A stretch of 64,000 nucleotides of DNA from Ophiura sarsii (taxonomy: Eukaryota; Echinodermata; Ophiuroidea; Amphilepidida; Ophiuridae), in contig CM069457.1 in the NCBI GenBank assembly GCA_035610835.1, positions 44,743,319-44,807,318 on the forward strand. Reading direction: 5' to 3'. The translations under genes were made by a program, and so were the position numbers. The notes beneath the pieces were generated by a model, which was not told the DNA's origin, searched no databases, and worked only from the letters and a program-made list of their open reading frames with translations. Shown piece after piece: positions 33,991 to 45,627 of this stretch (position 1 is the first letter of the stretch; each line of letters begins with the position of its first letter).

Positions 33991-34454
33991 CTGCAGACAA
34001 AAAGTATCATTATTAACATGATTAATAATAGCGCACTGTGAATCAATATAAATATCTGGATATACAAGTTACAGGTGGTACAGAAAATGCGGCAAGAAAT
34101 ATAGAATTAAGAACCAGGAGCTACTTTTACACACAGTTCATAGATAACAAGAATCAAACGTAGTCAGAAGAGTGGAAGAATGCACCCTCTTTACTACACG
34201 CTCGTGTCACGTGTGTTTTGATCGTTTAGAAAACAATCATTCCATCACACTGTTGCACAGGAATACAATCTGTATACAAAACTATTTATATAAATACCGC
34301 AAACAAAAACTAAAACAAATCCAGACTCATTCGAGAGGAACGTGATCGATAGCTCTTTTGACGATATTTGCTAGCTACATTCTGATACCTCATTCTGGTA
34401 TCAAAGATTGGGTTTTAGCAGTAACTGTCACTGGTTAAAGTTTGATATATATAT
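33991..34454. other. Gene A intron, nothing recognised
   Basis: AT-rich intron sequence. Confidence 0.5.
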
Positions 34455-34570
34455 ATGGCAGACTATGCAGTTCCCACTATCATGACAATCATACTTGTTA
34501 TGATTACGCACACTGCAACAGCATCGTAGCGCTGTTCAATAAACGCACGAGATGTTTAGGCGGTTTATAT
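34455..34570. repeat. Repeat shared with 37303-37400
   Basis: CACACTGCAACAG and surrounding bases (CAGTTCC...CTTGTTATGATTACG here; CAGTTCC...CTTCTAATGATG there) occur in both places, with later matches in the GCACGAG and GCGG segments. It is a dispersed repeat with two copies 2.8 kb apart in the same intron. Confidence 0.6.
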
Positions 34571-34590
34571 GGTTGGCCGAGTCCGCCATA

Positions 34591-34620
34591 ACGTATATCA
34601 ATACACGTATTGATATACGT
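34591..34620. repeat. 30-base perfect palindrome
   Basis: Two 14-base arms (ACGTATATCAATAC and its reverse complement) are separated by two bases. It could form a short hairpin; no protein is known to me to bind it. Confidence 0.85.
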
Positions 34621-34845
34621 ACTCGATTTTCGAACACGCGTATTCGAATTTCAAACCACGTGGTTGATATTGACCAATTCCAATCGAGTTTCGAGTACGT
34701 TGGATAGAGAATTGAATTCGCGGGGAAAATACACGCGTTCGAAAAGTATCCTCGTATATAAGATATCGTGATCGTTGTATCGGCAACATGGCTATAGATA
34801 TATTGAATTTACATTATAGGGGCGAATGTTTGGATAAGTAGTTAT

Positions 34846-34928
34846 GGCCGAGCGGTTACGACTATGGAATAGTAATCTATAATGGATTCTCCCCTCCTCG
34901 GTTCGAATCCTGCTGAATACCTTTTTAC
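34846..34928 (+). repeat. Degenerate Ser/Leu-type tRNA-like sequence
   Basis: It has a good A box (TGGCCGAGCGGTTA) and B box (GGTTCGAATCC), a long variable-arm region (TTCTCCCC) as in serine and leucine tRNAs, and a TTTTT Pol III stop just after. The predicted anticodon loop reads AGT, which does not fit a serine or leucine tRNA, and the T stem has mismatches. It is best taken as a tRNA pseudogene or SINE head. Confidence 0.65.
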
Positions 34929-36633
34929 AAAAAACGGTTTAGTCTCTGTGTGTTGGAAAATGGCGTATATTTTTTACTGAAGGTAAATAAAAGTCGTGGC
35001 CCTGACCCCTGTCCAAACATGTATTACAAATAAACATATTTTTGATAAAGTTTAATACGTTAGGAACATTTCTTGTGCACAAAGTTTTTGCTGCGACGTC
35101 TAAAAATCAACAAAATTACGATGTTTACGATCGCATTGAAAATGCATCTTTATCGACTCAACAAAAGTAACGAAAATCATGTTTTTTATTACATCAAAAA
35201 TAATATTCTAAATAATAAGGACTTCTTCTTCAAAATGAGCCTAAGATGATTAAAATTGATGGAGGCAATCCGTCACAATCGCGAGTTGTAAATTACCCGA
35301 TTTCTATTTATTTTCTTGAAATCTCGCTTTACTGGCGGGCCCGGACGAACAAAATATATATTTTCATGCCTTGACTTCTGACTGATCCAATACACGACAG
35401 AGAACCTCGCAGTTTGTCTGTATCTCGCACGAGGCAGCACAGGACCCATGGCAGGTTTTAAAATTACCGCGACAATGATATGCATTCCATAATACAATGA
35501 ATATGTAATGTACAATTTTGCGAAGGTCAGTCGATATATTTTCCATCAGTTGCGCTCCTGTTATTGGAGCAACATAGCCCAACAGCCTATACCACCATAC
35601 TATGCAATCGAACTTATTGCCAGATGTGTTTTAATTGGGCGATATCTCTATCTTTCACATGATTGTAACGATCAACTCCCATTCATAAAAGAATGCGCTA
35701 AAAGGGTGATCGATTCTATAATGTAGTCTAACAAAGGATTCGAACAAGTCCATTCAAAATAATGAATGTTGGATCACGCGGTAACTAAACTTATATTGTG
35801 TGATTAATATTTTCTAATAGCGTAGGTCAGACTTGGCTAGTCTCAACATTCCCTAAACGGACCTGACAAGCCGTCTCGCTAGGGGGTGTCACAACTTTGA
35901 GCATTTTTCTAACTCAAAAATGGGAAGATTACAATTTAACCAGCCATTTTCACCAAGATGAGCTCAATACTGTATACAAAATGTATGGTGTGTTTTGTGT
36001 TCACTTCATGTCCACCAGTTTAATGTGTTTTATAACCCATGTTCTTTGCACACATTGCAATATGACAGAATACCCCTGTATGTAAAATTGTAATTGCTGC
36101 TGCCAGTTTTAGTTCGAAAATTTTGCTGGTTCCCAGTACGCCACAGGTATCATTCTACAACCAAAATTGTAATAAAGTTTTGTCTCGAAATATCAGCTTT
36201 TTGGGAAAATTCCAGTAACCTTGTCAAAACACGAACCATGTTTTAGGTATTAATGAGCATTACAGATCCCCGTCATACTAATATTACGTGGCTGCATTTT
36301 GTAAAATAATGTAAAAATAATGATTTGTCGGAGATGATTTCCGCATGCAAGGATATCCCATAGCGCTATTACAGCGATAATGAGCTCATGAATATTAATG
36401 AGGCGAGAATTACATGGGATTTCTCCTTAGAGAAAATAGCGACCTTGGAAAGATATCTATTGTGACAAATGTGTAGGCTACAAGGTAAAGGAAAGATGAA
36501 TTTATGAATGACAAGATATCCAGGCACCTATATAAATAGGATTTGACCTTGATATGGGTACATTTACAAGACTGTTTGTAGAATAAGTTCTCCCGATGGT
36601 GTGCGCCATCACTTCTGGGCGGTAGTGTATGAC
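34929..36633. other. Gene A intron, nothing recognised
   Basis: Plus- and minus-strand frames of 72-84 residues lack domains. No bounded repeat seen. Confidence 0.5.
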
Positions 36634-37299
36634 CAGTCAGCTGTAGAACGGAGCGCCGTTTCAATTGAGGGCGCTCTATTTAGTGACGCACTGCCGTCAT
36701 TTTTTACACGGCGATTCATCAAGTGACGGAAGTCCGTCGCCCGCCGAAATCCGAACAAAAAACACTTTTCAATAGAGGGCGGGCTTGGGAACGGGACAGC
36801 GTTTCCAAGGGAACGGCCTCACGTCACAGTAATGTTCAAAATTCATAAAAAAACGATTTTTCCGATTTTAAACACCAAAATAACTCTCTTATCACAGAGA
36901 TAACCGTTACAAAGGCATCACTTCTGAATACTATTGGGCTTATATTTAATGTAAAAATTATCACATTTACCATAAAAATTCTTAAAATTGGTGTAATCTC
37001 GTCTAGAAAATGGTGGTCTCATCGCAGCAAACCGGTCAAAAAGACATCATTTTAACTTTTGTCGTGTGATGTTGGGGTAAAATGTTAAATTAAATCACCG
37101 AACTGGTTATCGCAAGGAGTTCTTGTATCTTATGCTGCCCTCAACTCGATGAATTGTTACTTTTTATGCAGATAATTGAGGGTAAAAGGCGAAAATTCAA
37201 TAATTGCGCAAATTGACGGGTGTGCGTTACATTGGTTACGTATACCCGTCGTTTTAGAGCGCCCTCAATTGAAACGGGGCCCCGTTCTACAGCTGACTG
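36634..37299. mobile_element. 666-bp TIR element with ATGAC flanks
   Basis: CAGTCAGCTGTAGAACGG at the left is matched by the inverted right end (GTTCTACAGCTGACTG), and the repeats continue through TCAATTGAGGGCGCTCTA. Five bases, ATGAC, flank both sides (36629-36633 and 37300-37304). The CAG end resembles hAT, but a 5-bp duplication is short for that group, so the family is unsettled. No transposase. Confidence 0.78.
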
Positions 37300-37653
37300 A
37301 TGACAGATTATACAGTTCCAACTGTCATACTTCTAATGATGCACACTGCAACAGTATCGGAGCTGAATTGAATGCACGAGCTATTTCGGCGGAATATTCA
37401 ATTCGAATCTCGGTGTGCGCTGCATGAGAGCTGGTGTAGCCTTGTAATTGTGTGACATTTATAGGGCGTCATGGCTTGTCAATACAATAGTTAACATATT
37501 GATAGGGCAAAATACAGCTAGCCAAATGCGTAGGGGGTATGTCTATTGTATTATCATGAGCTAGTCATTCTTTCTTAAGTTATAGTCTCTGCCCGTCTCT
37601 GTAATAAGTATTATGACTTGTATCGGTGTTATAAGCCTACATTGAAACCATAC

Positions 37654-37720
37654 CTGATGGGACAAATAGAGTTTCCACATCTCCCCATGGCCCCTTACCG
37701 GCACTTGTCTGGGCTTGAAC
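37654..37720 (-). CDS. Gene A: second half of FN3 domain 8
   Basis: A 67-bp exon too short to stand out by length. Acceptor TTTACCTCAG and donor GTATGG. It starts in phase 0 with VQAQTSAGKGPWGD, the end of an FN3 domain (strand F to G, with the common AGxG turn), and ends in phase 1. It joins exactly to the exon at 38530, whose last residues (NSTYNVQ) contain the tyrosine corner. FN3 domains split by one intron are common in long adhesion receptors. Confidence 0.88.
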
Positions 37721-38395
37721 CTGAGGTAAATAAATATCGGTAAACATAAACAAGGTCAACATTGAAGATCATACATCTGTTATAACGAGACTTACGAAAG
37801 CCAACAAAAAATACAAGACCGGTAATAAGCTGCGCTCATAAGCTTAGAATTGACGTTCGCACTTCAGATGGAATGAAAATGGGTGTGTGAACGCCTACAT
37901 CTGTACACTACGCTGTCATAGATCAAACGTTTTCTCGTGTTACTATTTGTAGGTTGACCACTATATTATGCATATTATGTGACATTTTCCAAGTAGCGCC
38001 CTCTATCATTGATTTTTACTATGCAAGCAGATTTCTTTCAGATTTGCATTTTTGATCATAAATCATAAAGATCTTAACAAATAAATTGTCTAAGCTTCAA
38101 AAATTTAGATACTTGGAATGAATTATTGTACAGATGTATGAGAAAATTGTCACGTTCCATTACTTTTTCGGTTGTTTTGACGAGTGAGTTTAAATAAAAG
38201 GTCGCGTATAGTGTACTCCATGTTTAAAGGAATTGTCAACGATATGGATTATATAGCCTAGGTGCTGGTACTAGTACATGTAACATTGGTTATAATGTTA
38301 ATTTTTGTCCATCACGCACAATTAAGCACTAATGTCCGATGGCGGCGGAAGCAATACTATTTTGGTGGGAAACGGTGAGAATTTATGGAGGGGGA

Positions 38396-38414
38396 GGGGG
38401 GGGGGGGGGGGGGG
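38396..38414 (+). repeat. G19 tract near a splice donor
   Basis: A 19-G run about 116 bases inside the intron after the gene A exon 38530-38756; on the transcript it reads as poly-C. Confidence 0.85.
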
Positions 38415-38529
38415 ACGAGGGTATATCAAATACATATTTTATTGGGGGTGTTTGGCAAATGTTCAGGGTGAGGGCTAGATGGGATGGGGGTGGGATAGGT
38501 GTCGCCAATCTAGTAAAATATTTTTTTAC

Positions 38530-38756
38530 CTGAACATTATAAGTGGAATTCACTTCAAGTCCGGGTAATGTAAACATTCCTCTTTCCATGGCGTCAGCAG
38601 CCAGAATTATTTCCACAGCGTTTTCGCCAGATTTCCAGTAACGTACACGGTAGTGTGTAATAACACCATTGGCTACATCTGGTGTCTCCCACTCTATGTC
38701 AATCGACCCTTCATTGGTTCCTGTCTCTAAAGTAACACTAGTTGGAGCAGATGGAA
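38530..38756 (-). CDS. Gene A: first part of FN3 domain 8
   Basis: Acceptor TATCACACAG in phase 1; donor CAG|GTAAAA in phase 0. It encodes PSAPTSVTLE, a strand-B tryptophan (IDIEWETP), HYRVRYW and GLEVNSTYNVQ. This domain is closer to the general animal FN3 consensus than the cysteine-bearing FN3 domains upstream and is the membrane-proximal one. It is the only FN3 domain in the window split over two exons. Confidence 0.9.
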
Positions 38757-39749
38757 CTGTGTGATAGAAGAAAAATGATATCAATTACGATTTCAATAGA
38801 ATTAAAAGTATGTAATGGAAATTAGAATTCATAAATTATACTATAACTCCTAACATTAACACTGACTAGTATTCATCACTAATAGTCAGTATAATTACCT
38901 AACTTAGCATCCATGGATCAACCCGAGACTTCCGGAACCAAGTTTGACCAAATGAGTTGATTATAATAAGAACCATGATTCGTTAAGTAAGCCGTTATGT
39001 TTAGTCCCATCCTCTAACATCTTCGAATTCACGAATCTTAGGAAGAGGTTTGTAAAATTAATCCATATCCATCAGTTTTCTCACATCGATTTACTCACAT
39101 TATCGATTAGTAGATGTACATACTGCAATTTCATTGGTTAACACGCATGAGATCTAATCCAAATCGTGTAAACTAGAAAGTCAATCCGCACGATATATTC
39201 CATATCGTCGATTAACCGCGTCACCAGATAGCGCGGTATGATCGACAAAGACGGTAAAGACATTACGTGTAAAGCGATTGATTTGCGTATGTGGAAGAGT
39301 TGCTCAAAATATGACACGTAAATAATAAACAAATCAAATGGCGGATGATTTAAACGCAATCGAGTCGATTTCTGTTACATTCTGAGGCCGAAATAGACCG
39401 CATAAATTTCTACCCCACGCCGAAAAATAAATGATCTGTATATAACATAACCAGACATGTTTTCGCGATGATTTTATGGAGAGAGGTGACGGCGCAGAGG
39501 TAAGGAAGGGAAGAGAATTCAGCGCCTTGCCCTAGTATACTAGTATTGTTTGAAGTTCAGTGTTCCGCGAGTGTTTAAATACCATTTTTATTGGGGCCTT
39601 TGGTGGACCCATGGTTTGTATTTTTCCGTATTGTGTGAACATACAGGGGATAACAAATATAATTAAGAAATATAAAGTTAATTTCTCGGTCACAGAATTT
39701 GTGGAATGTGAAATTAGAGAATCTTGAACTTATAGTAGATTCATAAATA
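38757..39749. other. Gene A intron, nothing recognised
   Basis: AT-rich intron sequence without recognised exons. Confidence 0.5.
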
Positions 39750-41051
39750 CACTGAAAAATAATTTGGTGTCATTTTGACACTAAAACAAGCGTCAAAAAA
39801 TGGGTCCTCAGTTGGCCACCTAAAGGTGTCAAATTGACACCATTATGGGTGTAAAATATGACACCTTTGGGTGTCATATTCATTTTGACACCTTTGGGTG
39901 GTTACCTGAGGACCCATTTTCGAAAATGCCATTACACCCTAAATGGGGTGTAATATTGACTCTCTTAAGTGTCATATTGAGTTTGACACCCTAAAGGTGT
40001 CAAATATTGACACCATTATGGGTGTCAAATATGACACCTTTGGGTGTCATATTCATTTTGACACCTTTGGGTGGTTACCTGAGGATCCATTTTCGAAAAA
40101 TGTCATTACACCCCAAATGGGGTGTAATATTGACTCTCTTAAGAGTCATATTGAGATAGCACATGTTTAGGAGCCGTTTTCTCGTCGCCATTTTGTTTGC
40201 ATGTTACGAGCCGGTAAGACTGGTAAGTACCGATCTGCTCCATTTCCAGACATTTTTGATAATAATTATGATACAATTAGCGTAATGTAAGACGTCCGTA
40301 TGAAAAAGATGACCACTGAGCAAGATAAATCGGGCTACATGTATGTAATGTTGCACATATCATCGTATGCATGCATGACGAACACACACATAGTACTAGT
40401 AGGTCCATTCACTGACACACGGTCCAACACAATGCTAGTCTCTGACTATGAAATTGTAATTCATTTCATCAGTTAGTTGGCGCAATATTAAACAACATGA
40501 ACAAGGCTTACATTACGCTAATTGTATCATACACCAATTGGTGTCAGAATTACACCAATTGGTGTCAGAATTACACCAATTGGTGTCAGAATTACACCAA
40601 TTGGTGTCAGAATTACACCAATTGGTGTCAGAATTACACCAATTGGTGTCAGAATTACACCAGTTGGTATCAGAATTACACCAATTGGTGTCAGAATTAC
40701 ACCAATTGGTGTCAGAATTACACCAATTGGTGTCACAATTACACCAATTGGTGTCAGAATTACACCAATTGGTGTCATGCTGCTTCGACGGCTCTAAAAA
40801 CCGTGAGCTTTCCCGCCAACTATTGACGCCCTTGGAGTTATTTTAATTAATCTGACACCAGTTTTGGTGTAAATCACTAAATGATCACTGAAAGGTGTCC
40901 TTCGGACACTTAACGGTGTCACCGTAAATTATGTGCAAACCCATATCATTGACGATTACACTAATTTTGGAGTCAAAATAACGCCTTTGTAAGTGTCATT
41001 TACAGTTGACTCCAAGAAGGCGTCGCTGTGACACCAATTTATTTTTCAGTG
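39750..41051. mobile_element. 1.3-kb TA-flanked TIR element rich in GTGTCA motifs
   Basis: The left end is CACTGAAAAATAATTTGGTG and the inverted right end CACTGAAAAATAAATTGGTG, each followed by TCA. TA borders both (39748-39749 and 41052-41053). The interior is packed with GGTGTCA/TGACACC in both orientations, including an internal duplication around CCTTTGGGTGTCATATTCAT (near 39881 and 40036) and the palindromic array below. No transposase; frames here are repeat translation. Confidence 0.88.
40531..40776. repeat. Twelve-copy 21-bp array, each with a 14-base palindrome
   Basis: The unit is ACACCAATTGGTGTCAGAAT plus T, about 11.7 copies, with one variant copy (ACCAGTTGGTATC). Each copy contains the perfect palindrome ACACCAATTGGTGT. 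Because 21 is a multiple of three, several frames on both strands stay open (heptads such as TPIGVRI). These are not genes. Confidence 0.95.
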
Positions 41052-41053
41052 TA

Positions 41054-42130
41054 TTGGCTGATCGGTTCCTGATTTGGATCTATTCCATTTACCATCAGAA
41101 GAACCGCAATGAACCAATCATGGCGCTATTGGAATTGTTTAGATCTATCGGTTTTGCTGCAATATATTAGGACATAACGTATTGTATGGATTGTAAGTCT
41201 TTGAAGCAACTCATCCACTGATAAACTAGTATGCGAACATTCTTGAATTTAAACTAGCCAAGCAAATAGCGCGCTATTCGGACGTGCCATATTTAACAAG
41301 TGACACATATTGATCATCAGTTTTAAAATGTTTCTTGTATAAAAGATTGAATAAGAAACCAAATGAATTTGGTAGACGGCATGATAAAACTGCTATCGCT
41401 ATTCTGAATGAACTACCTACGATATGATAGTAGAGTCATACTCTTTGACCGCAGTATCATTTAAGGATAGGTACGTAGGCCTAGAGGTAATATCGTTCGA
41501 TTGAGGTCAGGGAGGCCGTGATTTTAAATATTTAGATTATATTTCGGTAGTAGTCGTTATGTTCATCTAACTACAGTTAAAGGCGTATTAGTTGTTTAGA
41601 GGTTTTTAGGAAATTCCCAAAACTAATTAAAGAATAAAGACCGTACCCGTGTTATAATATCGTCTGACATAAATGTGAGCGATAACATTATTTTAAGTAA
41701 AAACAAGGACGCCGCATGCAGAGTTGATATCTACGCACAAAAATAAACCCGATCGAGACAATATAACGCGGATACGGTCTAAAACATCACATTTATAATC
41801 ATTCTTAAACAGTCATACTTTAGACATTCATTTGATAAAATTAGTACCTTAAATTGACCAAATTAATCAATTTTTACCCTTGTTAGTATCGAATGACCCC
41901 CCCCCCCCCCCCAAACATACAACCCCGTGCGGTAATTACGCCATGCGTCGGCGTATTGCGCCGCCCAATCACAGTAAAGACACACAGCAGAAGTGCGCGT
42001 GATGAAACAAAATTATAGCTACCACACACTGCGCGAAAAATCAGATGCCTATGTAGTAGGTTGGCAGTTAGGCGTGATGTCTAATTAAGTGAATAGAAGT
42101 TTTGCTGTAATCGTTACATAAAATAGTTTG
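41054..42130. other. Gene A intron; C16 tract
   Basis: No exon seen. A 16-C run lies at 41897-41912. Confidence 0.5.
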
Positions 42131-42507
42131 GTGCATACCTATAATCTGTATTGGTTAAAACATTCTAAAAAGGACCTATTGACCAATTATTACAATTAAA
42201 GATTCAATCCCGGGATATCAATCACGAAGCCATCTAAGAGCTATTTATAAGACATGTCTTGACATAGTTGTAAAAAAGACTAAATAACATTATGAAATGT
42301 CATGCACTATTTTTAACTTTAATAACAAATGAAGAATTGTAATATTGAGTAATCATCAAAGTATTGTATACTTTATAAAATTATAAAATATGGCAATAAG
42401 TGAAACTCGAAAAGCTTCACACGAGCTAAAATGATTATTTATGTGACGGATAGTCAATATAAAATTAAAATAAATCTTCTATACTGATTCGGTTATTCTA
42501 GTCATAC

Positions 42508-42804
42508 CTCCTTCAAGCGTACGATGTTTGAAAGTAGCCTGGGGTCCAACACCATCCTTCGTGTTTGCTGAGATAATAAAAGAGTACTCCGTGTATAGTT
42601 CAAGATCACTAAAGGCTAACGTTATATCTGATGTAGGCACGTTGTTATGTTGAAGATCGGGAGAGCTTCCAGTCTTTAAAAATGTATAAGTATATTTATC
42701 TATGATACCATTCCTTTCGCCACACATAGGTTCGGTCCAAGAGTATGTGATACTGCTATTAGTGGTACTCAGGGCACGAATGTTTCGAGGGAAACCGGTG
42801 GGTC
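42508..42804 (-). CDS. Gene A: FN3 domain 7
   Basis: 297 bp, phase 1-1. Acceptor ATTTTGCAG, donor GGAG|GTATGA. Hallmarks: GPTGFPRN start, ITYSWTEP, MCGERNGI turn and LYTEYSFII tyrosine corner, ending KHRTLEG. It keeps the eight bases before the donor that its gene B twin has lost, so this copy is likely closer to the ancestral state. Confidence 0.9.
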
Positions 42805-43176
42805 CTGCAAAATAAAGGAAATAAATTCCTGAAGCATGATCCGAACGAGTGTAACAAGCTGCTTTTTCGACGTTTGACCAAAGTGTAACAATTTCTTTCC
42901 AGATGCCTGCTGTGACATTATATCATCCAAGTAAAGTTGCATATTTTGAGCATTGCTTTTTTCATTCATTTATTTTGTAAAATGGAAATGGAAACTGGAT
43001 AATGACATGTTTATTTAGAATACAATTTCAATAATATTGCCATCCCTTTCTTGATTTGGGAAATGGAAAAGGGACTTTTGGCAAAAAAAACTATTTTACC
43101 AATTTTATCAATTCCTCATATTTTAGCTTCCCACTAGTTTGCATCTTTATTTTAAAAGTGCATAAACGGTACTTAC

Positions 43177-43452
43177 TAGAGCCCTGCGTATCAGCCAATT
43201 CTGTTGCAACACTCATTCCAACTCTCACCGAAACTTCATATGTTGAAAATGGCAACAGACCTGTAAGTGCAGAACTTGTTCCTGACACAGTTCCATATTC
43301 TTTCTGACCATTCCCCAACTCCATGCATTGGTCTTGATTTTGAAGACGATATTCAACCGTATACTCTGTATTGGTAGTACATGACTCTGATGGGACTGTC
43401 CAGGATACAGCCAACTCAGTAGCAGATTGGGGTGCTACGGTCAAGGCGTCAA
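43177..43452 (-). CDS. Gene A: FN3 domain 6
   Basis: 276 bp, phase 1-1. Acceptor AACTGTCAAA on the plus strand (TTTGACAG sense), donor GTAAGT. Shows LAVSWTVP, YTVEYRL, NQDQC and LPFSTYEVSV. The two cysteines (PSESC and NQDQC) would sit on neighbouring strands and could form a disulfide. Twin of the gene B exon at 12581-12844. Confidence 0.9.
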
Positions 43453-43741
43453 CTGTCAAAATGTATATAAGTCATACACATGGGGTTTTAATTTAAAATG
43501 TTCAGCAATTACCCATCCTAGAGGAATACGTCATTGTTATAATCCCAATGACACTTGATACGAAAGCACAATGGAAAATATCGCATTAAATATGTTAAAG
43601 CACGCAGCATATGATAACGATTATAGAATGTCCTAGTACTATACTAAGTACTAACCATGACGATTTAAAAACTAGACGTCTTCCTGTACTAGCAGTGTTA
43701 TTGATTTATTTTGAAATCAATGGCGATAACACAACACCCAC

Positions 43742-44041
43742 CTGCACCTCCTGTTACAGCTTCAATGTCATCACTCCATGAATTGGAGGTGAATCCCTGG
43801 GAGTTACGAGCTCTGACTTTAAATCTATAGGTTGTACATGGTGACAGACCAGACATGATGGTTACCATTCTGTCTGATGTGTAATCTAATGCTGTAGTTC
43901 CACCACCACCATACAGAAGCTGGTATTGGTACTGCTGTATGACACCACGTCTGCTTCCACATGGCACCACATCCCAAGAGAAACTTAGACTATCCCTGTT
44001 AGTAGATGTAATTGTAACATTAGCAGGAGCTGCAGAGGGTA
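43742..44041 (-). CDS. Gene A: FN3 domain 5
   Basis: 300 bp, phase 1-1. Acceptor TATCTTTCAG and donor GCAG|GTGGGT (an alternative GT ten bases earlier in the same exon is weaker). Hallmarks: APANVTIT, LSFSWDVVPCG, SRRGVIQQYQYQLL and LSPCTTYRFKVRARN. The cysteines after the tryptophan and before the tyrosine corner are again placed to pair. Confidence 0.9.
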
Positions 44042-44350
44042 CTGAAAGATATATGAATGCAAGAACATATCATTCAACAATACGAACAATGTAAGAATAA
44101 TATGGTCCTCAGAATACCACGGGTTGTGGTTGCAATAAGTTACTGTTCCATCGGTATCAGCTTTATCAATATTAATACTAATTGCTACGTGCATGTGTAT
44201 TACAAATCCTCAAAATATATAGTTTAGACCTACAATCCTGGAAAAAAACTCCTGCTTGAGAATATGGGGAGGTCTTAATCTGAATGGACCGAAGTCACCG
44301 CCTATTGTTATTTAAAGTCGACCCAGCTTCTCTCTACACTTGGATATAAT

Positions 44351-45115
44351 GGGCTATTCCATTTATTAATGGTACACCCCCTATAAAAGGCATGGGAATC
44401 CCAAATATTTGACACTTTTTGTCCATATTCCTCTCGAAGGTATAGAAGGCATGGGAATTCCAAAAAAAATCATAACACTTTGGCCGTGGGAATTCCAAAA
44501 AAAACAAATCCATATTCCTCTTGAAGGTATAGAAGGCATGGGAATTCCCAAAAAATCATCAAATTTTGGCCGTGGGAATTCCCAAAAATAAAATCCATAT
44601 TCCTCTTGAAGGTATAGAAGGCATGGGAATTCCCAATAAATCATCAAATTTTGGCCGTGGGAATTCCCAAAAATAAAATCCATATTCCTCTTGAAGATAT
44701 AGAAGCAGCGTTCGCGTTAAGTGGTTGCCCGGTTGCCCGGGACACCCAAAATTAGCACCGGGCAACCAACATGTACTTATTTGGTTGCCCGGTGGGCAAC
44801 CAATTTTTTTACAAGAAGTGAAACACTTAACACATGCATTTAAATATTTTACAGAACGGGCAACCAAAAAATCTGCCGGGCAACCATCATTTCCTGCTTG
44901 GTTGCCCGGCGGGCAACCAGATTTTTTTCCTTAATTCGGACGCTGTATAGAAGGCATGGGAATTCCCAAAAAAATCATCCAATTTTGGCAGTGGGAATTC
45001 GCAAATTTTGGATTTTGGCCGTGGGAATTCCCAAGAAAAAAAGCCATATTCCTCTCGAAGGTATATAATAAAGGCATGGGAATTCCCATTAAAATCATCA
45101 TGCTGACTGGACTAC
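44351..45115. repeat. 86-bp minisatellite with GGGAATTCCC motifs
   Basis: Units of about 86 bp contain GGCATGGGAATTCCCAAAAA and TTTTGGCCGTGGGAATTCCC, then CATATTCCTCTTGAAGGTAT. Copies begin near 44390, 44450, 44536, 44622 and, after an insertion, near 44953 and 45073. The left flank begins GGGCTATTCCATTTATTAAT, resembling the ends of the element at 50113-50496. Frames of 60-102 residues here are repeat translation. Confidence 0.85.
44706..44945. mobile_element. 240-bp hAT-like MITE inside the minisatellite
   Basis: Ends CAGCGTTCGCGTTAA and, inverted, CAGCGTCCGAATTAA. The eight bases TATAGAAG occur on both sides (44698-44705 and 44946-44953), though they also belong to the host repeat unit. 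The interior has repeated GGTTGCCCGG and CCGGGCAACC motifs in both orientations and would fold strongly. End sequence resembles the larger element at 7232-8460, so it may be related. Confidence 0.87.
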
Positions 45116-45360
45116 AATACAAAGAGCCAACTCATGATCCACCAATTTTTCTACCAACTTATTTTTGATGGCTGAGATTGCCAACGGATCAAACTTATTT
45201 TTTTACCAACTGATCATACTAACTTATTATGCTGACGGATCATTTTTGTAACTGATTGTGTTGTTTACCAAGTGATTTTGCTGAGAAAATATTAGTACCA
45301 ACTGACTTTGATATTTATTACCAACTTGTTTTCTAAACTAATCTTGCTGCAACTGGCTTA

Positions 45361-45627
45361 AGGGACGCACCATTAGATTTTCAGGGGGGGGAAGTTTTAA
45401 AAAAATGCCCCTTTATGCAGGCAAAACAAAAAACCTCTCCCTGATGAGTAAAAATCTAAAAAAAAAACACCTCTACCCCACCCAACTCGATCAATATGAA
45501 GGAATACATTTTTTTTTTAAATCACCGTCTTCGGCGGCGCAAACAAACAATTCCCGCTTTCGGCAGCAAAAAAAACCCACACAATCCCCCCACCCCAACT
45601 TCCTACCACCCCCCTGAAAATCTAGTG
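45361..45627. mobile_element. Probable short TIR repeat with G/C-run ends
   Basis: CCATTAGATTTTCAGGGGGG at the left and CCCCCCTGAAAATCTAGTG at the right are inverted copies. The middle is A- and C-rich with no coding sense. Borders and target duplication are unclear. Confidence 0.55.

Larger units (their letters stand above)
42131..43510. repeat. Segmental duplication, copy 2 (partner 11613-12900)
   Basis: Contains gene A FN3 exons 6 and 7 with intron flanks that align to the gene B locus. Extra sequence at about 42340-42480 on the 3' side of the exon pair is absent from the gene B copy. Confidence 0.85.

Noticed and set aside
40531..40776. CRISPR-like array.
   Set aside because: Units are contiguous 21-bp tandem repeats with no unique spacers, and the genome is animal.
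40497..40846. Four open frames of 83-109 residues with heptad-like repeats.
   Set aside because: The 21-bp repeat keeps several frames open at once; composition artefact, not proteins.
44381..44867. Gly/Pro-rich minus-strand frames of about 100 residues.
   Set aside because: Translations of the 86-bp minisatellite and the inserted MITE.
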